Shown piece after piece: positions 1-11,000 of a stretch of DNA of 61,976 nt. Positions within the stretch are counted from its first letter, which is position 1. Each line of letters begins with the position of its first letter. Made by a program: the position numbers and the translations under genes. The stretch covers positions 1 through 61,976 of the forward strand of contig CALKXT010000001.1 of NCBI GenBank assembly GCA_938003685.1, given 5' to 3'. The notes beneath the pieces are model-generated. The model had not been told where the DNA came from. It worked only from the letters and a program-made list of their open reading frames with translations, and made no database searches. The stretch comes from an uncultured Sulfitobacter sp. (lineage in GTDB: Bacteria > Pseudomonadota > Alphaproteobacteria > Rhodobacterales > Rhodobacteraceae).

Positions 1-245
1 CGCGGGTTGTTCCGGTGAAAAAACTGATGGATGAAGCATTGGGAGCTGCCCAAAAGATCGCTGAGAAATCCATGGTTGCGGCGATGGTTGTCAAAGAATC
101 GGTGAACCGCGCTTATGAAGTACCGTTGCGCGAAGGCCTGCTCTTTGAACGCCGTGCGTTCCATGCGTTGTTTGCCACTGAGGATCAAAAGGAAGGCATG
201 TCCGCGTTTCTTGAGAAGCGTGAGGCACAGTTTCGGGATAAATAG
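1..245 (+). CDS. Enoyl-CoA hydratase/isomerase family protein, C-terminal fragment (5' truncated by window)
   Basis: The reading frame is open from the first bases of the window (frame starting at base 3) and ends at TAA 243-245, so only about the last 80 residues are present. The visible part has the helical C-terminus typical of crotonases, with a run like AEKSMVAAMVVKESVNRAYE followed by an FERRAFHALFAT segment and a charged end. In bacterial short-chain enoyl-CoA hydratases this region forms the trimerisation helices. The reaction would be hydration of 2-enoyl-CoA in beta-oxidation. An enoyl-CoA hydratase upstream of rpsT-dnaA is the usual order in the Roseobacter group. The first ATG in the frame (base 15) is internal and not the start. 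Catalytic glutamates lie outside the window. Confidence 0.8.
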   Translation, partial: RVVPVKKLMDEALGAAQKIAEKSMVAAMVVKESVNRAYEVPLREGLLFERRAFHALFATEDQKEGMSAFLEKREAQFRDK

Positions 246-286
246 GGCCGCGCCGAGGTTTAGCGATATGCAGTTTCAGGTATTAA

Positions 287-556
287 ATGTCAGCTTCCAA
301 TAGACAGATCGCAATCGAATATCTTGTATTAGATTTCCAGGATAGTGTGGAGTACCATCAAAAGCGCATAAAAGAAGCAATGAGGCATGCAGGCACTACA
401 GAACTGGATTTCAACACTTTCGCGCTAATAATAGATCCGGCGGTTCAGACAGCCACTTTGCATCATGAATGGTTCGCCTGCGAGCCTGAAGTATTTGAAC
501 TGCCAGATTTGATGAAATTGACAGAAAGCGTCAGAAAGAGGTGTCGGTTAAACTAA
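287..556 (+). CDS. Hypothetical protein, 89 aa
   Basis: I do not recognise this ORF. It starts at ATG 287, with no convincing Shine-Dalgarno sequence, and stops at TAA 554-556. The product is mildly acidic to neutral and looks protein-like: an N-terminal helix rich in charged residues (HQKRIKEAMRHAG), a hydrophobic strand-like segment (FALIIDP), and a Lys/Arg-rich end. No signal peptide or membrane segment is visible. It sits between the enoyl-CoA hydratase and rpsT, where Roseobacter relatives usually have no gene, so it may be strain-specific or spurious. The DNA here is more AT-rich than the flanking genes. Function unknown. Confidence 0.4.
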   Translation: MSASNRQIAIEYLVLDFQDSVEYHQKRIKEAMRHAGTTELDFNTFALIIDPAVQTATLHHEWFACEPEVFELPDLMKLTESVRKRCRLN

Positions 557-742
557 GTGCATTGGGAAACAAGATGTACATCCAACCAACAACCTTTACA
601 TTCCCAGCCCAATCCAGCTATAGCCCTCTTCATACATGCGCGTGCAGCCCGCTCTGGCTAGAATCACCTTACCGGTTTTCACCGGCTCTGGGTTTGGCGT
701 CACGCGCCAGAAACATACATATGAACCCAAAGGCTGATACTC

Positions 743-1006
743 ATGGCAAACACACCTCAGGCAAAAAAACGCGCGCGCCAGAACGAAAAGCGTTTTGCGA
801 TTAACAAAGCACGTCGTTCACGCATCCGCACCTACCTGCGCAAGGTAGAAGAAGCGATCGAATCTGGTGACAAAGATGCATCAGTTGCGGCACTCAAAGC
901 AGCACAGCCAGAACTGATGCGCGGCGTCACAAAAGGCGTTTTCCACAAGAACACAGCATCGCGCAAAATGTCGCGCTTGTCTGCTCGCGTCAAAGCACTG
1001 GCCTAA
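743..1006 (+). CDS. rpsT: 30S ribosomal protein S20
   Basis: This is a small (87 aa), very basic protein that binds 16S rRNA in the body of the 30S subunit. The N-terminus [17 protein letters not shown] and the following [15 protein letters not shown] are typical of S20, as are the conserved [16 protein letters not shown] segment and the length. The ATG at 743 follows a short AAAGG about 10 bases upstream, which fits a start here and not in the longer overlapping frame. The gene is monocistronic, with a rho-independent terminator beginning 45 bases after the stop. Its position just upstream of dnaA is conserved in Rhodobacterales. Confidence 0.97.
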   Translation: MANTPQAKKRARQNEKRFAINKARRSRIRTYLRKVEEAIESGDKDASVAALKAAQPELMRGVTKGVFHKNTASRKMSRLSARVKALA

Positions 1007-1034
1007 AGTCTCCTGTTTTCCTAGCCCAAAGTGG

Positions 1035-1050
1035 CTAATCAATTGATTAG
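1035..1050. repeat. Perfect 16-bp palindrome between rpsT and its terminator
   Basis: The 16 bases CTAATCAATTGATTAG are identical to their own reverse complement. The palindrome lies 28 bases after the rpsT stop and abuts the terminator stem at 1051. It has no spacer, so it would work as a double-stranded protein site more readily than as an RNA hairpin. No function is known to me. Confidence 0.5.
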
Positions 1051-1077
1051 AAAGGCGTCGTACTGCGGCGCCTTTTT
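1051..1077 (+). terminator. Rho-independent terminator of rpsT
   Basis: AAAGGCG at 1051-1057 pairs with CGCCTTT at 1069-1075 around an 11-base loop, and the right arm runs into TTTTT. Stem, loop and T-tract fit an intrinsic terminator reading on the plus strand after rpsT. Confidence 0.85.
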
Positions 1078-1080
1078 CTA

Positions 1081-1545
1081 TTGAAGCGGAGTCTCAAAAA
1101 CCTCCGATAGATTCTTTTCACCCAAACACCGAGTCAAGTTTGAAGATGTGTTGAAGCGGACCCAAACTACTTGCTACCAATGTCTAGCGATTCACATCGC
1201 ATGGGGGACAGGCTTTGATACCAAACTACCGCAAAAGCGCAGTATGTTTGGATTTTAAGATGGATTGTTAGTCGTTGTAGTGTCTAACTTTTTGATCTGC
1301 GGATGATGCTGCCAGCACATTTGCCCTGTTGCATACTAAGACACGGACGGCTTTGTCCGGCAGTTTTCTTTGACTCAACTTATGGGTCGGGATTGCCGAT
1401 ATGGCCAATCTGTAAAAGGAACGAAGACAAAAAAGATCGGTAACCCTATGGGACCGGGAAGTTGATCTTTTGTCTGCGGTATTTTGTTTGTTTGCGCATT
1501 GGGCTGACGTTCAGATGCGCGAAAAAGAGTGGGACGAAGATCATT
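1081..1545. promoter_or_regulatory. Non-coding region upstream of dnaA with GANTC sites and short repeats
   Basis: This stretch of about 465 bp has no convincing ORF. It holds five GANTC sequences (1089, 1110, 1131, 1189, 1372), the recognition site of the alphaproteobacterial CcrM methylase. TTGAAGCGGA is repeated at 1081 and 1151, and CCAAACTAC at 1162 and 1221. A 5-bp hairpin (CGGAC 1344-1348 with GTCCG 1355-1359) is followed by a T-rich run. I see no TTATCCACA-like DnaA box cluster, so there is no direct support for oriC here. The dnaA promoter must lie in this region, but no clear -35/-10 pair could be picked. Confidence 0.5.
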
Positions 1546-2907
1546 ATGACGCACGATCAATGGGGCGAGATTAGACAGCGGTTGCTAAAGACTGTCGGCC
1601 AAAACAACTATACCACTTGGATTGAACCACTTGTCCCCGGCGCTGTTGCGGATGGCATTGCGACACTACACGTCCCCACGAATTTCTTTGGTAACTATGT
1701 GAGCCAAAATTTCTCTGACCTGATTTTGCATGAACTCCGAAACGAAGGCATAGATGTATCGCGCCTAAATTTTTCACTTGTGCCGCATGCTGCTAAGCTA
1801 GCTGAAAAATCTGCGCCCGCGGCGCGCAAAACGAGCGCGGCTCAAAAGATCAACGGCTCTAGTGTGCTGAACACAGCACCTCTTGACCCGCGCTTTAGCT
1901 TTGACAACTTTGTTGTGGGTAAACCTAACGAGTTGGCCCATGCCGCAGCGCGACGCGTCGCTGAGGGTGGCCCGGTCACGTTTAATCCCCTGTTTCTCTA
2001 TGGTGGCGTTGGCCTAGGCAAAACCCACCTGATGCACGCCATTGCCCAAGAGTTGCGTTTGCGTAAGCCTGAGATGAACGTGCTGTATCTGTCCGCTGAA
2101 CAATTCATGTACCGTTTTGTACAGGCCTTGCGGGATCGTAAGATGATGGATTTCAAAGAAATCTTCCGCTCTGTAGATGTTTTGATGGTGGACGACGTTC
2201 AGTTCATCGCCGGCAAAGACAGCACGCAAGAAGAGTTCTTTCACACCTTCAATGCGCTGGTCGATCAACACAAACAGATCATCATTTCCGCAGATCGCGC
2301 CCCTGGCGAGATTAAGGATCTTGAGGACCGCGTAAAATCGCGTCTGCAATGTGGTTTGGTGGTTGATCTGCATCCAACCGACTACGAACTGCGCCTTGGC
2401 ATCCTGCAAAGCAAAGTCGAAGTGCAGCGCAAAACCTATCCCGGCCTTGAGGTTGATGATGGCGTTCTGGAATTTCTTGCACACCGCATCACCTCAAACG
2501 TCCGTGTACTTGAAGGCGCATTGACCCGTCTCTTTGCTTTCGCCTCACTTGTTGGTCGTGAGATCAACATGGAGTTGACGCAGGACTGTCTGGCAGACGT
2601 GTTGCGCGCCTCTGAGCGCAAAATCTCGGTTGAGGAAATCCAGCGCAAAGTCAGCGATCATTACAACATCCGTTTGTCTGACATGATCGGCCCGAAACGC
2701 CTGCGCAGCTATGCGCGCCCCCGTCAGGTGGCGATGTATCTTTGCAAACAGATGACCAGCCGCTCTTTGCCAGAGATTGGACGCCGCTTTGGGGGTCGTG
2801 ATCACACCACGGTCATGCATGGCGTAAAACGGATTGAAGAGCTAAAGCAGTCCGATGGACAGATTGCAGAAGATCTGGAATTGCTGCGCCGCGCGCTAGA
2901 ATCCTAA
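1546..2907 (+). CDS. dnaA: Chromosomal replication initiator DnaA
   Basis: DnaA is an AAA+ ATPase that binds DnaA boxes and melts oriC. The protein is 453 aa from ATG 1546 (MTHDQWGEIRQRLLKTVGQN), a typical alphaproteobacterial start with GGGACGA upstream. The frame is open a further 84 bases upstream from a TTG, but that extension is not DnaA-like. Domain I is followed by a short Ala/Lys-rich linker (about residues 80-105). Next come the ATPase core with Walker A GGVGLGKTH (about 153-161) and Walker B VDVLMVDD (ending near 217). The C-terminal helix-turn-helix carries the DnaA signature RDHTTVMHG (about 418-426). It is followed by dnaN after 144 bp, with a hairpin in the gap. Confidence 0.98.
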   Translation: MTHDQWGEIRQRLLKTVGQNNYTTWIEPLVPGAVADGIATLHVPTNFFGNYVSQNFSDLILHELRNEGIDVSRLNFSLVPHAAKLAEKSAPAARKTSAAQKINGSSVLNTAPLDPRFSFDNFVVGKPNELAHAAARRVAEGGPVTFNPLFLYGGVGLGKTHLMHAIAQELRLRKPEMNVLYLSAEQFMYRFVQALRDRKMMDFKEIFRSVDVLMVDDVQFIAGKDSTQEEFFHTFNALVDQHKQIIISADRAPGEIKDLEDRVKSRLQCGLVVDLHPTDYELRLGILQSKVEVQRKTYPGLEVDDGVLEFLAHRITSNVRVLEGALTRLFAFASLVGREINMELTQDCLADVLRASERKISVEEIQRKVSDHYNIRLSDMIGPKRLRSYARPRQVAMYLCKQMTSRSLPEIGRRFGGRDHTTVMHGVKRIEELKQSDGQIAEDLELLRRALES

Positions 2908-2938
2908 GTACAATCACAGGTCGGTGGTTAGACAAAAT

Positions 2939-2960
2939 GAGGGGTGCTTGCGCGCCCCTC
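2939..2960 (+). terminator. Hairpin after dnaA, possible weak terminator
   Basis: GAGGGG at 2939-2944 pairs with CCCCTC at 2955-2960. A T-G wobble and an inner GC/GC pair extend the stem to nine pairs around a TTGC tetraloop. The bases after it (TTGCATT) are only moderately T-rich, so it may attenuate rather than stop dnaA transcription before dnaN. Confidence 0.5.
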
Positions 2961-3051
2961 TTGCATTCGCAGCAACAAAGCAACAAAAGTCTTGTGAAAG
3001 CGCGGAAACCGGGTAGTTTGCCTGTCCCGGCTGTCCTGAGGGAGAACGCAC

Positions 3052-4170
3052 ATGAAATTCAGTATCGAACGCGCCGCATTGCTTAAGGCAGTCAGCCAAG
3101 CACAATCTGTTGTAGAGCGCCGAAATACGATTCCGATCCTCGCGAACGTGTTGATTGAAGCAGAGGGTAGCGATGTTTCGTTTCGCGCCACTGATCTGGA
3201 TATTGAGGTTGTGGATAAGGCACCTGCTCAAGTTGAGCGTGCAGGAGCAACGACCGTTTCGGCCACGATGCTGCACGAAATCGTGCGCAAGCTGCCAGAT
3301 GGTGCATTGATCAGTCTCACGGCAGACAGTGCCGCAGGCCGCTTAACGGTTGAGGCAGGGCGTTCCAACTTCTCGCTCGCGACCCTCCCACGCGAAGATT
3401 TCCCAGTTATGGCAACGTCTGAGTATGCTTCAAACTTCTCGGCACCCGCACCTGTTCTGCGCCGCCTGTTTGATAAGTCGAAATTCGCCATCTCTACCGA
3501 GGAAACTCGTTACTATCTGAACGGTGTTTATATGCACATTTCAGAGTCCGAGGGCGGTAAAGTATTGCGTTGTGTGGCAACCGATGGGCACCGCTTGGCC
3601 CGTATTGATGCGGATATGCCTGAGGGTGCCACCGAAATGCCCGGCGTGATTGTCCCGCGCAAGACCGTAGGCGAATTGCGTAAGCTTCTTGATGACGACG
3701 ATATGAAAATCGCCGTTTCCGTGTCTGAAACCAAGATCCGCTTTGCCACGCCAGAGATCACGCTGACCTCCAAAGTCATTGATGGCACCTTCCCGGATTA
3801 CACGCGTGTTATTCCGCAAGGAAACACCCGCAAAATGGAAGTCGACGCGGCAGAATTTGCCAAGGCCGTTGACCGTGTTGCCACAGTAAGTTCCGAACGA
3901 TCGCGTGCAGTTAAACTGCAACTGGATGAAGACCGTTTGGTCCTGTCCGTAAACGCCCCAGACAGCGGTGCCGCCGAAGAAGAATTGGTTGTTGCTTACG
4001 GGGACGAACGCTTGGAAATTGGCTTTAACGCCAAGTACCTGCTTGAGATCGCCAGCCAAGTGGATCGCGAAAACGCAGTATTTTTGTTCAATTCATCGGG
4101 TGATCCAACATTGATGCGCGAAGGTAATGACACATCCGCCGTTTATGTCGTCATGCCAATGCGTGTTTAA
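3052..4170 (+). CDS. dnaN: DNA polymerase III subunit beta (sliding clamp)
   Basis: This encodes the ring-shaped processivity clamp that tethers DNA polymerase III to DNA. At 372 aa it has the usual length of three clamp domains. The N-terminus MKFSIERAALLKAVSQAQSV and the motif ERRNTIPILANVLIEA are hallmarks of DnaN. The middle domain holds KSKFAISTEETRYYLNGVY, and the end VYVVMPMRV is the conserved clamp C-terminus. GGGAGAA lies 6 bases before ATG 3052. The gene sits between dnaA and recF, the standard order. Confidence 0.98.
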   Translation: MKFSIERAALLKAVSQAQSVVERRNTIPILANVLIEAEGSDVSFRATDLDIEVVDKAPAQVERAGATTVSATMLHEIVRKLPDGALISLTADSAAGRLTVEAGRSNFSLATLPREDFPVMATSEYASNFSAPAPVLRRLFDKSKFAISTEETRYYLNGVYMHISESEGGKVLRCVATDGHRLARIDADMPEGATEMPGVIVPRKTVGELRKLLDDDDMKIAVSVSETKIRFATPEITLTSKVIDGTFPDYTRVIPQGNTRKMEVDAAEFAKAVDRVATVSSERSRAVKLQLDEDRLVLSVNAPDSGAAEEELVVAYGDERLEIGFNAKYLLEIASQVDRENAVFLFNSSGDPTLMREGNDTSAVYVVMPMRV

Positions 4171-4230
4171 GAGGTCGGAATTATTGAATGATTCCGGGGC
4201 GTTCTCTTTGAAAGAAAACGGTCCCTCTTG

Positions 4231-5328
4231 ATGGCCGGACTATACCTGTCTCAACTCACCCTCTCGCACTTTCGCTCGCACAAACGCGCAGTGATTGACG
4301 TAGATGCGCGCCCAGTGGCGATCCATGGTGCCAATGGCGCTGGTAAAACTAATATCCTTGAGGCGCTTTCTTTGCTGTCGCCGGGTCGTGGGCTGCGCCG
4401 CTCTAGTGCCGAAGATATGACGCGACGCCCCGAAGCTTTGGGATGGAAGGTGACCGGGCTGCTGCATTCGCTGCATCAGGTTCACGAGGTCGAGGTTTGG
4501 TCCGAAGCTGGCGCGGCACGGCAAGTACGCATTGATGGCAAGGCGACACCGCAGACCGCACTAGGACGTATCGCGCGGGTGTTGTGGTTGATCCCTTCCA
4601 TGGACCGACTTTGGATTGAGGGCGCGGATGGCAGGCGGAGGTTTCTAGACCGCATGACGCTTAGCTTTCTGCCCGATCATGCGGAACAATCTCTAAAATA
4701 CGACAAGGCCATGCGTGAACGGAACCGCCTACTCAAGGACATGGTGCGCGAGCCGTCTTGGTACACGGCTTTAGAGGCGCGGATGGCCGAAACTGGCGCT
4801 GCAATCCATGCCAACAGGATGCACGCCTTACAAGCCATCAGCGAAGCACAGGGGCAGGCGGAGACAGCTTTTCCCACCGCCACCCTTGATCTGATCTGTG
4901 ACATGCCAACTCAGGTTGAGGATCTGCGCACAGTACTTGCCGAAAACCGCATGCGTGACCTGGCTGCGGGACGTACCTTGATCGGACCGCATCGCGCTGA
5001 CCTCTATGGGGTGTTTGCCGCCAAAAACGTACCCGCCAAAGACTGCTCTACTGGTGAACAAAAGGCGCTACTGGTGTCTTTGATCCTTGCCAATGCCCGC
5101 GCACTTGCTGCTGACTTTGGCGCCCCACCCCTTCTGTTGTTAGATGAAGTCGCAGCACATCTAGATGCCAGCCGCCGCGCCGCACTTTATGATGAAATTG
5201 CCGCATTAGGCGCGCAGGCTTGGATGACAGGCACCGGACAAGAGTTGTTTGAAGAATTGGATGCACGCGCCCAAATACTGGAAGTCACTGAAGACGAAGG
5301 CGCGTCACAGGTGTCGCAAAGCGGCTAA
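4231..5328 (+). CDS. recF: DNA replication/repair protein RecF
   Basis: RecF is an SMC-like ATPase that loads RecA at single-strand gaps together with RecO and RecR. The product is 365 aa from ATG 4231. A TTG three bases earlier extends the frame by one residue, and neither start has a strong ribosome site. Visible motifs are Walker A GANGAGKTN near residues 33-41, the ABC-type signature region STGEQKALLVSLILA, and Walker B PLLLLDEVAAHLD near the C-terminus. It follows dnaN by about 60 bp and is probably co-transcribed with it. Confidence 0.96.
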   Translation: MAGLYLSQLTLSHFRSHKRAVIDVDARPVAIHGANGAGKTNILEALSLLSPGRGLRRSSAEDMTRRPEALGWKVTGLLHSLHQVHEVEVWSEAGAARQVRIDGKATPQTALGRIARVLWLIPSMDRLWIEGADGRRRFLDRMTLSFLPDHAEQSLKYDKAMRERNRLLKDMVREPSWYTALEARMAETGAAIHANRMHALQAISEAQGQAETAFPTATLDLICDMPTQVEDLRTVLAENRMRDLAAGRTLIGPHRADLYGVFAAKNVPAKDCSTGEQKALLVSLILANARALAADFGAPPLLLLDEVAAHLDASRRAALYDEIAALGAQAWMTGTGQELFEELDARAQILEVTEDEGASQVSQSG

Positions 5329-5383
5329 ACGGGCTGAAGTTCTTCACCCTTATGATACACCACAAAATCTTGTGCCAATTGCG

Positions 5384-5411
5384 TGACAAACCCTTCTAAA
5401 AACACTATAAA
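5384..5411 (+). promoter_or_regulatory. Candidate sigma-70 promoter for gyrB
   Basis: GTGACA (5384-5389) and TATAAA (5406-5411) are separated by 16 bp and lie 28 bp before the gyrB start. Spacing and sequence fit a housekeeping promoter in the 110-bp gap after recF. This is inferred by eye only. Confidence 0.35.
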
Positions 5412-5438
5412 TCCGACAAAAGAATAAGGTTTTTCTAA

Positions 5439-7853
<2,415 letters not shown>

Positions 7854-7957
7854 TACTTACACATTTCAACTATTACCTTGCCCCCGCTGACGGTTAGACT
7901 GTGGGACATTATTGAACGATTTGACGTGGTGAAATTGATGTTATGGCGCGATCCATT

Positions 7958-7980
7958 GCACAAAGTTTCTGTGCTTTAAA
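7958..7980 (+). terminator. Weak hairpin after gyrB
   Basis: GCACA (7958-7962) pairs with TGTGC (7970-7974) around seven bases and is followed by TTTAAAA. The stem is short and AT-flanked. It is the only terminator-like structure seen in the 172-bp gap between gyrB and the NRPS gene, and the assignment is weak. Confidence 0.25.
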
Positions 7981-8026
7981 ATGACTGGATGCAGCGTGAT
8001 TAGAAAGATTTAGAAAGCATCATTTT

Positions 8027-11000
8027 ATGGATATGTCTTACGATCTCACGCCGCTCCAGCAAAGCATGTTTGCAAGTGCCACCCTTACAGGTCGACCATG
8101 GCAGTACATTGAGCAAATCGTGGTTCATTCAGCGTCCGAAGCCTTAGACCTGACAGCGATGGCACAAGCATGGTCTGAACTGACGCATGCACATCCTACA
8201 TTGCGACACGTCATTTTCACGGAACAGTCTGGCATACCAAAACAGCGTGTTCATCAAGCAACAAAAATTGAACCCGCCTATCATGATTGGCGTAATCTGG
8301 ATGAAGCACAGAACGATGAACGGCTCATCGAATTCCTAGCAGCCGATCGTGTCGCCGGCATTGATGCAACCACCTTCCCAGCGTTTCGAGTAAATGTTTT
8401 TCACACCGCCAACGAAAATTACAAACTGGTTTGGACCTTTCCCCATACCCTACTTGATGGCCGTGCATTTGCACCCTTGTTGGACGAAGTGTTTCAGCGG
8501 TATGCGAAGATCAGCAATGGAACTGAAGTACCCAGCGCACCCAGCGAGAACCAAAATAAATTCGCAGAACACTGTCGCACCCTTTCTGATCTGTCTCATG
8601 TCGCGGGCGAGGATCATTTTGCAAAAATGCTTGCAGGTTGGGAAGGCGCTGATGGGTTGGTCAATGCAGATGCAGAACCAGTAGGCAAAAGCGAAACTTC
8701 GTCGCATCTTACTAAAGTACAAAGCGACGCACTGATCCAATTCGCGGACCGCGCAGGGGTGCCTTTAAGTAGTGTTATTCTTACGGCATGGGGCGTTGTG
8801 CTGGCGCGCTGCACAGGACAAGGCGATGTTGTTTTTGGCAATACGCGCAATGGCAGACACTTAGTGGACGGCGTAAATGATGCCGCTGGCTGTTTTATCA
8901 CGACAGTGCCTGTCCGATTGCAGTTAGATCCAAACAATACCATCGGTGAGGTTCTTACAAAAATCCGCGACGAACAAGTTACTGTGCGCCCGTTTGAACA
9001 GACCCCCCTGACCAACATTCGCAGAAGGCTTGATGTTCCGCCGGGTCGCCAAATATTTGACTCGGTCCTGATGTTTGATTTTGGCACGTTGGATGAACAA
9101 CTCAAATCGCTTGGCGGTGATTGGGGTAAACGCAGCGTTGATCTGCTAGAAGAAGGGGATACACCTGTTTCCGTGGCCGCCTATATGGGTGAACGCCTCA
9201 AAATTGTTGTTGAATACGATCCTGTACAAGTCCCTAATGGCGCGCGCCTGTGTGGGTATCTAACTCAATTCTTGAGCAATCTTGCGATCGCAATGCCCGA
9301 TACAGTATTGGGCGCGATATCCATCCTTGATCCAACAGAAGCCGAAACCATCCGTACCTTGGCAGGATCACCCAATTCAAACGACCAAACCATATCAACC
9401 TGCATCGCCCATTTCCAAAAAATCGCAGCGCAGCAACCTGATCATCTAGCTTTGGAACAACCCGGCATCGCGCCAATGACATATGGTGAACTAAACCTTG
9501 CCGCGCAAAAGATGGCTGTGCAACTGCGCGCAACTGGCGTGAACCCCGGTGATATCGTTGGCATCTGCATGGCCCGCAGTATGCCCTTTGTGATTGCCAT
9601 GCTCGCGATCTGGAAAGCGGGTGCAGCTTTTGTTCCGATGGACCCCGGATATCCGATAGAAACGCTGAACATCATCGCGCAGGATAGTGGCGCAACGCTT
9701 GTTCTAAGCGACGTTGCCACACCCAAACTTGATACAAAAACCCGGCTTGCGAATGAACTATTAGAGGGTGAAACAGGCACATCCGAGCTAGAACAACGGG
9801 GCACAACTCCTGATCACCTAGCGTATGTCATTTTCACCTCAGGTTCGACGGGTCGACCCAAGGGCGTCATGGTCACACATGCATCGCTTGCTGCACATGC
9901 CAGTGCAATCATCCCGCGTTTTGGACTGACACGAAAAGATCGTGTTCTACAATTTGCTGCGCTCAGTTTTGATGTCGCATTGGAAGAGGTCGTGCCTACG
10001 CTGCTTTCAGGCGCAACATTGGTCCTGCGTAGCGATGAGATGGCACAATCTATCCCAGAGTTTTTGACACAGTGCACAGCGTTGGAGATCACCGTGACAA
10101 ACCTACCCACAGGTTTTTGGGTCGCGCTAACGGATGTGATTGATGGTCATGATGAACCTTTCCCACCGCTGGTTCGCCTTATGATCGTGGGCGGTGAACG
10201 CGTGCCTTTGTCAGCCCTCAAACGCTGGCACGCAAAGGAACCTAATATACGTTGGTTAAACGGGTATGGCCCAACAGAAACAACAATCACATGCACAACA
10301 CACGAGGCAACAGCCCATGACCTTGCTGGGGACAGTATCCCAATCGGGCGGACACTGTCGCATGCCAACGCATGGGTGCTCGCCAAAGACGGGGCATTGG
10401 CACCCCTCGGCACAGAAGGTGAGCTTTTCATTTCTGGGGCTGCGGTCGCCAAGGGGTACATCAACGATCCTGATCGAACAGCACAAAGCTTTACTCAAGC
10501 GACCTTTGATCCAAACATCGGGCGCATCTATGCCACCGGGGATCGGGTGATCTGGCGCAATGAACTTCTGCATTATCTGGGTCGTATGGACCGTCAGATC
10601 AAGCTGCGCGGGTTTCGGATCGAGCCGGGTCAGATCGAAGCAGCGCTTGAAACGCATGATGCAATTGAACGCGTGCATGCAGATTTACATACACTAAAGT
10701 CTGGCCAGTCTCAGTTGCTTGCGTGGTATTCTGCACCAGCAGGTGTTACCGCGCCCTCATCCCGAGCCATCAAAGAATGGTCTGCACAAACGCTCCCCCC
10801 CCAAATGCGCCCCATTCCTATCGCCATCACCGCATGGCCGCAAACACCCGGCGGTAAGATCGACATTGCGCGCCTTCCACAACCAACAGGCTCCGAGGCG
10901 CTACAAACTGACAGTATGATCGAAAACAGCCCGCTGACCCGCGAGGTTGCTGCGCTTTTTTCGAAGGTCTTGCAGGTAGATAATATTGGGCCCGCCACAT

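Noticed and set aside
541-804. 87-aa plus-strand ORF overlapping the start of rpsT
   Set aside because: It overlaps a certain ribosomal gene in another frame and has no protein-like features.
1081-1545. Replication origin oriC upstream of dnaA
   Set aside because: No cluster of TTATCCACA-like DnaA boxes is visible, and in Roseobacter-group chromosomes dnaA is often away from the origin.
2014-2484. 156-aa minus-strand ORF inside dnaA
   Set aside because: Complement of the conserved AAA+ domain.
3541-4059. 172-aa minus-strand ORF inside dnaN
   Set aside because: Antisense shadow of dnaN with no start signal.
4178-4202. Terminator between dnaN and recF
   Set aside because: A 6-bp stem CGGAAT/ATTCCG exists, but no T-run follows.
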